Source: Larus michahellis (lineage: Eukaryota > Chordata > Aves > Charadriiformes > Laridae). From it: a DNA stretch of 64,000 nt. Positions 1 to 64,000 of this stretch are shown piece by piece. Each line of letters begins with the position of its first letter. The first letter of the stretch is position 1. The notes under the pieces were generated by a model. The model saw nothing but the letters and a program-made list of their open reading frames with translations. It did no database searches and had not been told where the DNA came from. The position numbers and the translations under genes are program-made. The stretch spans positions 59,115,962 to 59,179,961 of the forward strand of contig NC_133930.1 of NCBI RefSeq assembly GCF_964199755.1, written 5' to 3'.

Positions 1-2250
1 AACCTTCATCAGTACAAGTGCGTGACTCATTCCTGGTATTATCTATTTTAATAGTCTCCACTGCTCTCTCATAGAAGCAAGAGATGGTCTACGTTTATTT
101 CTGTTCAGGTAAAAATGAGGCCACCTCATTTCAGCCATAGTACATAAAAAGAAGCGAGGATTTAATTAATTTGCTGTTCAAATAAAACTTGATCATGGAG
201 AAACGTGCAGTAAAAGGCTACTCATTAGGAAGAAAAGCTGTGTCAGGATGATCTCCTTTAGTGTGTCTTCAGTCCTGACCATCTTCCTAAGTAATGGTGA
301 GGTGATTTCCTACCAAAAAAAGCTGTCGTTGCTGAACGTTAACACTGGAGATTGAAACCGCTCCTGACCAACCATCTACTCTTTTTAGGTAGTACTGGGA
401 ATGGCAGACTAGAAATACATACCAGGATTAAAATGGAAATCTTAGACTTCAATGCATGGTAGATGAAACACCTGAATCTTTATCAATTGCCATACAAGGA
501 GTTCTCTTCCAGTCACCAGAATTCTTACTTTCCAAAATCTCTTACAGACAGGCAACATTAGTATCTGATGGATGCTTCGGAACCGGACACATTCCTTGAA
601 GACTTTTCATTAAAAATAAACAAAAGAAGGACTGAATCTGTGTGCATGGAAAATGAATTATTTATGGCTTATTTACAGAGGACATGGGATTCTCCTAAAT
701 AGTAAAATACACTGTTAACAGTCAGCATCGTAAGCAACGGAAGCTATCTCCACCATCAAACTTTGTACTTGATAATTAATTGAAACCAGAGGGGGAAAAT
801 TTAAACAGTTGCAAGTGTGATTTGTAGATCTGTGAATACAATTGAATGAAAGTTAACACAGCCTAAGTAGACTAACTGCCAACGATCCTAATCATCAAAG
901 CCACCAAGTGTTTTGTCTTGCTTATTTCAGAGACACCTGAGACACCTTTAACAAAAATGGATGCAGACTAACCGTGTTATGTTAGACACGCTCAGCCACA
1001 ATGCCGGCATACGGCTACAGTGATGGTGAACCCGGCTCAGGTGGGACTGTTCTCTCTGTGCTCTACTGATGGATCTGTGCAATACCCAAGCAGTAAGAAC
1101 CAGCCAGTGCTTGTGGAGACGCTCCAACTTCTCGACTGTCACCACTGGAAGCAGAAGACGCATGGCACCCATGCACAGCCTTATCAGACAACGCTCCACT
1201 GCCTCAACACTGCTTCAGCAATTCAGCTCAAAAGCAGAACAACTCAAAACCCTCCAGATCCTGGGAAGATGAAGAGTTAAGAAATGAAGCAGCATTAATT
1301 AACTGAGTCACATCCTACATTAAACAGGCTTAAAATTTAATGTGCAGCTACTGTGCCTACACTGAGATCCTAACAGATACTCTGGACAGATTTTGGTGCT
1401 GTAGAAATGCTTTCATATAAACCCGTTTAATTAGAAAAAATGCTCAACAATGCAAGAGCAGAGAAAAACTGGAGCAACAGATACAGCTCCAACCACATGA
1501 GGCCAGGCTAAGTATCTTCCCTAATCATCGCATTACATATTAAAATTTAGTGCTTAAGAGTTTAATGCTTTTAAAGGTAAACCTGAGAAAAAGCATTGCT
1601 GTAGAGAAAAACACAGCAGAAAACTACAAGAGCCCACATGTCCTTTTAGTTTAAATTTAATTTGTCAGATAGAAGTTATCTATGTACAATCAGTGTGCGT
1701 TGTAACAATTCTGTCAATAAAGTAATTCAAATCTTCTAAAATATTAACTGGCTGCATAGCACATTTGACATTATTGCCCAAGTTGAAGAGGGAACACAAA
1801 TGGATTTACAATAAATTTTGGCTGATTTGGATTCTGAAGTGTTCAGATAGTTAACACTCCTTCTTTAAAACCAATGCACCTGAAAAGCTTTCCAGAGCAC
1901 AGTTCAGTTGGGTATTTCTTACCATTTCATTACAAACAATCACAACACTGACAGTTTAATAGGAAAAAAAAAAGCAAAACAAAACAAAAAAAAACCCAAA
2001 CCATGTATCTAAAGTATCCATAAAAAAGGAGCACTAAATGGAATAAAATGTTCCCTTTCCCCATTTTTACATTCTGAACAGTGATTCCATCAAGATATTC
2101 TACTAAAACATGTAAGTACATTGATTTTGTTTCATACTTGTGACAAGAAGGCCTGAGTTGTTGGGGAAAGGAACAGTCAAAAAAAGCCTGAGAGGGGAAA
2201 AAAGCTCATTTAATTAATTTACAATAATTTACAGCCATTTGTTTGTGGTT
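1..2250. other. 3' flank of CHD1, no gene assigned
   Basis: AT-rich sequence downstream of the CHD1 stop. No open frame here resembles a known protein. The + strand has poly(A)-signal-like AATAAA motifs near 182, 615, 1717 and 1810, so a convergent + transcript could end here, but I see no coding exon for one. In mammals RGMB lies tail-to-tail with CHD1, so a 3' UTR of that neighbour is possible; this is inference. An exon-like block at about 930-1290 is treated in the findings. Confidence 0.4.
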
Positions 2251-2868
2251 TTTTTTATTATTATTATTATTTTTGTTTGTTTTGTAAAAAGGCATTATAA
2301 CTGATCACAAACAGGAGAAATCCTGGCTATTTTACAGTTATAGGTACAGAATTTAAATATTCAAGCTTGTGATGAAAAGCGGCAAGGTGGTCGCAGTGTA
2401 CAATGTAAACAAGTAGCTTTGGAAAGTGAACAAAGTCCTTGAGAGTTCTTTACTAAGAAACAAAAGAAAATAAACTCCTCATTCCTTCCTGAAATATGAG
2501 CACAGGTCAGTGTTTAAAAGTTCATTTACAAACATAATTTAAAACATGTTCAGCCTAAAACCACTTTGACATGAAGAGTTTTATAGTAAGATCCAGTCTG
2601 AAAGGGGCAGTGTTGAGGTCCCTGTAAAAGTAAACATCTTCCATTTCTTAAAAAAGAGTGCCACAGCATTTGCAGCACAGTGCAGCATAAACTTTAAATA
2701 CAAAAATATTTTTCTTCTGTTGGGATAATAGACCTTGCATCCTGGAAAGAAGTAACAATACTGCTACTGATAGAATATCCAGTCTGTATCTTTCAAGTCA
2801 TGTAAGGCAATTACTGTGTTAGTTTACTGTATATGGCTAAAAGAAGGTCCAGAAAATGTCAGTCTTTG
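2250..2868 (-). other. CHD1: CHD1 3' untranslated region (end approximate)
   Basis: Sequence directly after the TAA stop. On the minus strand an AATAAA hexamer followed by an A-run lies near 2250-2256, inside a TTA repeat, and an ATTAAA lies near 2212. Either could define a poly(A) site, giving a 3' UTR of roughly 0.6 kb. A site further down is equally possible, so only the upper boundary is firm. Confidence 0.4.
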
Positions 2869-58123
<55,255 letters not shown>

Positions 58124-58275
58124 TGTAAATTTTAAGAAGTTTAAAAGATAAATAAAAGTCCACTCAGGTTACAAGGTGGATATCAAGAATCCACTTCTTG
58201 GTATTCTGTATCTTTTCCAGGTGATGTGTTTGCTCTAGTGTTCTCTGCAGGTATTCAAGATTGCTCCCAAAATAC

Positions 58276-60207
58276 CTAAAATAATAAAGGAAAACATTGA
58301 CACAATTTTAAAGTAAGTTTGTAACTAAAAAGATACCAAGAATAATGTGGTCTTTCACTAACACTGAAAGGGGGCATCATCTTTGATGTCACATTTTCAA
58401 CTGTAAAATAGCTTTTTGTGTGTTATCTTTTAATGACTGATCATTTTATCACCATTTTCTTCTCTGAAAAAAAAAAATTTAAAATCTTTCCTGATGTCTG
58501 TGAAAACTAGAAAAAGTTCCTCTCAAGAGAAGAACAGGTCTTTTTATTAGTTACAGTTAAAAAAAAAAATGAAAGAACTAAATGTAATACACAAAATGCA
58601 TGAAAGTAAAGACTGTCTAGCTTTTTGTTCAACTGCAGTTGGGTCCCAGCATACTGGATACTATGCTTCTTTATGCAACTTTTCATTGATGGTGTTATAA
58701 AGATGGAAAATTCTGATGAACCACTAGCTGCAGAATAGGAAATGTTACGGAAATTACATTATTTTTAGTACTGTAGGGTGAGGAGAACAGTTTACTGCAT
58801 GTCTGCACTATACCCCATGGTTTAACTTCTGCCATAGTACTGACTTCAGGACAAAGTAGATCAAAATTTTAAAGAAAAATTGCCTACCTGAACATGTAGG
58901 TAAAATCCAAGATATTAATGTTCTGCTAAGTAAAATGTATTTCATGCACAAAACGTAGTGGAAGTACTTCCACGTACACACATAATGCTTACATCCAGTT
59001 GCGGGTAGAGGCAGGAAGATAAAGACTGTCCCGATTAAAACAAGTGTCTCCACTAAATCAAACCAGCAAGATCCCACAGATGGAATGGCCATTATTTCAC
59101 ATAAAAAAGCATCTTAAATCAGATCACTGCAGTATCCGATGCAGGTAGAGAAAGTTTAGGCTCACAGTAAATTGCCTGCAAGTATAAACTCACTGATAAT
59201 CAGATAAAGAGCAGCGCCTTTCACAGATTTAGTGGTATGAAAGCGATTAGGGGCTGCCTGCCGTGAGGTGCTCTCCTCTTAACGCACAACTGCCCAACCC
59301 AGAGCTCCTCGGGTGGCGGCGGGGGTAAAATCCTCGCTCGGGGGGTCAGGAATGCCCTGCGCTTAGGCACCATCTCAGGCACCCGAGCCATTCCGGCCAG
59401 CAAACAAAGGCGATGAGGGAGGGGAAAGTGATAGCAAGCAGCCCTGCAACCCCGCAGGGGCCGCCAAGCGAGGTCGGGCACCCGGCGGCGGCGAGCCGGG
59501 CGGCTCCCCACGGCTCGGCAGCGAGGCCGCGCTCCGCGCCGCCCCACCGCAGGCTCCCCGCCGCCCGCGGGGAGGGGACAAACACCCCCTCGCCTCCGGG
59601 CCCGGCACCCTCCGCACCCTGGGAAACACCTCGAACAGGGGGAAACTTGCTCCCTGCCGCCCGCTTCCTGCTCGGCGGCGATTCGAGCGCCTGCCGCCCA
59701 CGGTCGCTCTCCCTCTGCCCGTTCCCGGGGCCCCCCCCGGGGGGGGCCCGGGCCAGGGCTGCGTCCCGCCCCCGGAGACGGCCCTCCGCTAGCGGCGCGG
59801 CCTGCACAGGCGCCGCTGCCGGCCAAGGCTCCCCGGCAGCGTCTCCAAGGCCGCCGCTGTCCTCCATGCTCGCTTCCCCCGGCGCCCCCCATGGCCAGAA
59901 GAGAGCCACGGCCCCTTCTGCTGCCTCCCGGGCAGCTCGACGCTGGCTCCCCCCGCAGGAGCCAGCGAGAGCGGCTCGACCACGGGCTGCCCGCCTCGGC
60001 CCTCGCAGCTCCCCCCCTCCGCGGAAAACGCCGAGCGGGCCCGAGAACCCAGCCCCGCGCCGGGCATCCAGCGCCCCCCTCCTCGCGGCCGACAGCGGGC
60101 CGCAGGCCCCATCTCCTCAGCACCGCCCGCCCCCTCCTTCCATCTTCGGAAGCCACACAACTCCCGGCCGGCGAAAGGGAGAGGAGCCATGGCAGGCCTC
60201 TGCCTAC
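58276..60207 (-). other. CHD1: CHD1 intron 1
   Basis: Separates the probable non-coding exon 1 from exon 2. Its upper half (from about 59250) belongs to the CpG island; the lower half is AT-rich. No element or exon recognised. Confidence 0.6.
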
Positions 60208-60480
60208 CTGCGTGCGCCCGGCCCGGCCCGGCCTTCCCAGGGCCGCCCCGGCCCGCGACTGCGCTACGCGCCACGGGGAGCTCCCTGCCGCAGCCCAGGG
60301 TCGGGGGCTGCTCCTGCGGCCGCGGCGGGGCCTGGGCCGCCGCTCCTCCCGCTGGCCGCCGGCTCCTCGCAGCCCCGCGCGGTGGGGTGGGCTCCGTTCG
60401 AACAATGAGGGCCCCGAACCGGGTAGGGAGGGGCGCAGGGAGAACCGGGCTGGTCGCCGCTCCGCTCCGCCACCGCCGCT
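60208..60480 (-). other. CHD1: CHD1 exon 1, probable non-coding (upper end uncertain)
   Basis: On the minus strand a strong donor (GCACGCAG|gtaggc) lies at 60207/60208 inside the CpG island and could splice to exon 2. The transcription start is not visible from sequence; about 60,450-60,560 is a guess from the position of GC-rich elements. Inference only. Confidence 0.5.
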
Positions 60481-60648
60481 TAAGTCCTGCCGACCGCCGC
60501 CATCACGCTGCCGCTCCGCTCAGCCTCCCCCTCCCTCCGTCGGATGGAAACCCCGGGCGTGATGTCAGCCCTGCGCCCTGGGACCGACCGGCAGGAGGAG
60601 GAGGAGCCACGGCTAGGGGCGACGGGCAGCGCCACCGGGCCGCTGAGG

Positions 60649-60666
60649 GGCGGGGGGGGGGGGGGG
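60649..60666 (+). repeat. Poly-G run in the promoter
   Basis: Long uninterrupted G homopolymer just upstream of the probable transcription start. It could fold as a G-quadruplex and is hard to sequence, so its length may be wrong. Confidence 0.9.
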
Positions 60667-61079
60667 TGAAGGAGGAGCGGGCCGCGCTCCGCGCCGGGGC
60701 TGGCGGTAGCCGCCGCCCGCTCTCCGTCCCGGCCGCAGGAAGGGGGCCGGCGCAGCTGCGGCCGCCGTCCCTGTGTGAAGGCGCAGGGCGCGGCCCGGCT
60801 CGGCCCGGCGGGGCGCCATGACCCGAGCGGCGCGGCCGTGAGCCCGGCGGTACCGGTCTGCGCAGCGCGGCGGGGATGGGGGTTTGTGTGTCTGCCCTGG
60901 GTTTTTCGGTGCGAAGCCACAGCCCGGCGACAAACAGGGCCGCCGCTCTTAGTCTTAACTACGCCGTTATAAGTGGCACCGGGGCGTCTGCAGGGAGGGT
61001 GGGCGCGCTGCTGCGGGGGGGACGCTCGTCTCTGTCCGGACTGTCCCCTGGCTGGGGGATGGTCGTCTTCTTCCATTCC

Positions 61080-62607
61080 AGAGGCCAACACCCGCTGTTT
61101 TCAAAGCGATTAACGCGAGCCGTTTATTTAACGTGCCTCACGCTCGCTATCCGGGAAAAAAAAAAAAAACCAAACAAAAAAGCAACCAAACCAAACCCAA
61201 CCCAAAAACCCAAAATACAAGACAAACATCACGTAACTTGTGCATCCGAATGTTCCTAGAGTGGCAAAGGAAAGTAGTAGTGGCTGAATGTAAGCGTGCT
61301 GTAAACAACGCAACACCGCAGCCGAAGACGGCCTTGGAAAGAGGAAGCAGCTTACCTGCCTCTCCCATTTCGGAGAAACGGGTACGCAGTTGTGCTCTGT
61401 CACGCTAAAGGAGGATTGCGGGATCATTGCTGATGGACAGCCTGGCAGCAGACCTTGGGACGTGTTTTTGTTTAGCGCCCCGCAAGAGTGAAAGAGGTCA
61501 AGATCACCGTGAAAACGCAGTTTGCTCATCAACAGAGGGGAGGCTTGAAGGAAGCGAGTCACTGTGGGCATACTCGAGGAAAGTGGTTACAGTCACTGTC
61601 AAATCAATTGAAGCTTGAAGAGTTGTGTTGGCCAGGAGCCAACGTCTGAGCCACAGTCAGTCATCTGGAGACTTCTCGGGCCTGTAGCTTACCTAATGGT
61701 TGCTCTTCCAGGGTGAGCAAAGCTGGTGGCCTCAGCACTCAGCAGCCAATGTACCCACCACCCTTCAGCTGGGATGTGGGGGTTTCCTGGAGCTGCGCCT
61801 TCTGCCCACCAAGCGGGTTGTGGGGTTGACCGCCACGCACGGTGACTTGCTGTCTGAGGAGCAGCAGAGGGCAGATGAGGCGAATACACTAGCCCAGCTC
61901 TCAGGCATCATCCATGGTTGATGGCAGAGAATAGTTTTTGCCCCTAGATTTAAAAAAAATGCGCTAGGAATTGCTCAGACAAGAAAAGCTTCAAAGCTTA
62001 TGAGAAGGTTATATTACACTGTGTTCCTTATTGAAGCACTTAAGCTTGCCTAAGTCAGCTTGAGAGAGAATATTTTATTGTGGTAGATGAGAGCACTCTA
62101 AGATCAAGGGACTGAGGTTTAAGAGTGTCAAAATGAAAGTAACTGTTTTAAATTAAGGTAATTAGAACATTACCAAGGATAGTTCAGACCCTAATGGAAG
62201 GATTTTTGTTACTGTTAGGGTTTTGTTAATTTTAAGGAAAGAAACAGTAGAAAGCCACTACCTTGTTTAACCAGAAGGGACGGGCCTTATGCAGAAATTG
62301 TGGACCAAAGCAGTTACCTGCAGCAAGGAGGCGATATGACTAAGTTGATAAGAATTATAATACATGCCAAGTGTTAGGTGTACAAATGATGTGACTTAGA
62401 TGAATAATTTGAGTTGCATGGGTAAGTAACGAAACTGTTTTCATTGGGTTTTAGAGCTTGTTGCAAAACTCCAATAGGTCAATATAGATATTTAAATACA
62501 AAATTTACACCTTTCATATCAATATGATCCACAGAATCAGTATAACCTTTAGTAATGCAACCCCACCTAAATACAAATAAGAGGAAATACATTAATTTAG
62601 CATCTCT
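61080..62607. other. Upstream flank, no gene recognised
   Basis: After the CpG island comes an A/C-rich simple tract (61157-61215) and unique sequence. A GC-balanced block at about 61620-61920 has open frames on both strands but no match I recognise. Confidence 0.5.
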
Positions 62608-63383
62608 TATCCTGGTTTGAGGTAAAAGAGAACCAATTTGCTTTTCAGTAATTTTACTTTTCAGTTAAGGCTCTTCTAACTCTCTGAAATTAACGTCATA
62701 TTTTTCAGTGTCTGCTCCTATCTGATATCTATAATGAACATCAAGGAATGGTATGCAGAGAGGCTCCTACTTATACTTGTTGCTATAACAACCAAGGTCA
62801 GCTCACTTTGTTATATGCCCTGTTGGAGGGTTGGAGGCAGAAAGGCGTTGAGGGATTGCACCTGCAGGGAGTATGGGACAGGACAGGTGACCCAAAACTG
62901 ATGAAGAGGGTATTCCATCCCATCTGCGCCATGCTCAGTATAAAAGCTGAGGGATCAAAGGGTCAGCTCTCTTTCTTCAGTGGCCAGTGTCCGAGGACGA
63001 CTCTGTCTGTTTGCCTGCCTTTGATCCTGATCCGCGCATTCCTGAGTCCAGATCTGGAATCCAGTTCCCATCTGTTGCTGAGTCCAGTCTGGGACTTTCC
63101 CAGTGCCTGTTGGTGACATCATCCTGGGAGCTCGGTAGAGTTTTGTGTATATTGTATATATTTCATTATTTTCTTATTATTATCTTTTCTTTTTATTATT
63201 TTTTATTTCATTAATAATTTCATTATTAATATTTCATTAAAGTAGTTTAATTTTCTTTTCAACTCATCTCTTTCTCATTCGTCTCTCACTTGGGAGAGAA
63301 GTTAGAGAGTATCACAGAATCACAGAATGTGATCACAGAGCATCTGTCATTCATTTTAGGCCAGTCCAACCCAAACCACAACA
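62608..63383 (+). mobile_element. Solo LTR (copy C, same family as copies A and B)
   Basis: 776 bp from TATCCTGG (first G changed) to ACAACA, alignable by eye along its length with copy A. TATA box tataaaag at 62939, attaaa at 63236. Flanks tctct and ccttt match poorly, suggesting an older insertion or local change. The 122-codon frame at 62748 lies inside the LTR and is not a gene. It sits about 2.1 kb upstream of the CHD1 exon 1 region and points toward the right edge of the window. Confidence 0.87.
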
Positions 63384-64000
63384 CCTTTCTGTTTACAGAA
63401 TTTCTCTCACAAACTGCTACACTTTATTTATTTGGAGATGTATAAAAAATGGTCAGGGAAGAAAGGAGATGGAGGAAAATAAATTAAATATATTCCAACA
63501 ATTCCAGTTGCTTAGCTACAGAATGCACTCAATTCTTACTAACCATCCAAAAAGCTAAACATCAATAAAGAGGGCAGATGTTAGTCAAATTCCTCTATTT
63601 TTGCTATCCACTCCCTCTCTTCAAGTTCCTGATTATTCACAGAGATACAGCGACTGTCATCCTTCTCTTTTCTTTGTTTCTTGTCCTTCCTACCCCTCTG
63701 TAAAACATCATGTATAGAAAATAGTTTTATTCTGCTAGAAAATACCTTTCCAGGCTGCTGCTTTGAGTCATTTGCATGATTTAATTTTCATGAAAAGTGT
63801 TGATTTTTAACCTGTAGTAACATCAACAATAATAATCAACTTTTGTTAGCAAATGAAAATAAAATAGTATCCCCATAAGTCCAATAAGTTGGTTTAGCCA
63901 TTAGTACAGAAATTAACAAAAACTACCTATTCTTTCAGGAAAAGAATTGAGGGAGAACGTCCATGTATTCCATTTCACATGGCAACTACTACTTTGACTT
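63384..64000. other. Right flank, nothing recognised
   Basis: AT-rich unique sequence with no element or coding exon that I can support. Confidence 0.5.

Larger units (their letters stand above)
59250..61080. promoter_or_regulatory. CHD1: CpG island promoter of CHD1
   Basis: About 1.8 kb of very GC- and CpG-rich DNA, sharply different from the AT-rich surroundings, just upstream of the start-codon exon. It lacks an obvious TATA box, as usual for broad housekeeping promoters. An ATF/CREB-like octamer tgatgtca lies at 60561-60568. The long open frames on both strands here result from GC-rich composition and are not counted as genes. Confidence 0.88.

Noticed and set aside
59221..60405. 394-codon open frame on - and several long frames on + in 59346-61091
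   Set aside because: All lie in the CpG island, are rich in Arg, Gly, Pro and Ala in every frame and on both strands, and match no family. GC-rich DNA lacks stop codons by composition.
61620..61920. GC-balanced block with frames on both strands as a gene upstream of CHD1
   Set aside because: No recognised protein, no clear splice pair and short frames; kept only as a note in the flank entry.
62748..63116. 122-codon frame on + upstream of CHD1
   Set aside because: It lies within solo LTR copy C; a similar frame occurs in reverse in copy B (50758-51156), showing it is repeat sequence rather than a host gene.

Overview
The window is bird nuclear DNA and is filled almost entirely by one gene on the minus strand: CHD1, the chromodomain-helicase-DNA-binding ATPase. 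I traced 36 coding exons, from the ATG at 58123 to the stop codon at 2869. All have GT-AG splice sites. Their phases join without a break and sum to 5,439 nt (1,812 codons plus stop). Avian origin is supported by CR1 LINE 3' ends (one carrying a 235-codon open frame), solo LTRs of bird-type endogenous retroviruses, and the intron/exon layout long used for molecular sexing of birds. Two sequence criteria (a GGCC site and a long intron, see findings) favour the Z-linked copy (CHD1Z) over the W copy. I cannot name the species.

Layout, left to right. 1-2868: 3' flank and 3' UTR, including an unexplained exon-like block at about 930-1290. 2869-7089: exons 37 to 33, covering the His/Ser/Arg-rich tail and the conserved C-terminal helical domain. 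9178-12365: exons 32 to 30, including a 264-nt Lys/Glu-rich exon of symmetric phase that looks like a cassette. 12753-18050: exons 29 to 23 (SLIDE, SANT, an AT-hook-like motif and the acidic bridge). 18999-30892: exons 22 to 10 (both ATPase lobes and chromodomain 2). 31148-39343: exons 9 to 3 (chromodomain 1 and the Ser/acidic N-terminal region). 39344-58070: an 18.7-kb intron 2 holding a decayed hAT DNA transposon and an LTR with a CR1 nested in it. 58071-58275: exon 2 with the start codon. 59250-61080: a CpG island with the probable non-coding exon 1 and promoter. 61080-64000: upstream flank with another solo LTR.

There is no operon-like set of cooperating genes. The interest lies in one intact remodeller gene surrounded by mobile-element relics, several within 20-65 nt of splice sites. 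I did not find a wholly new system. The best candidates for a second look are the Lys/Glu cassette exon, the 2.6-kb hAT relic, the cluster of insertions beside splice sites, and the Z-versus-W assignment.
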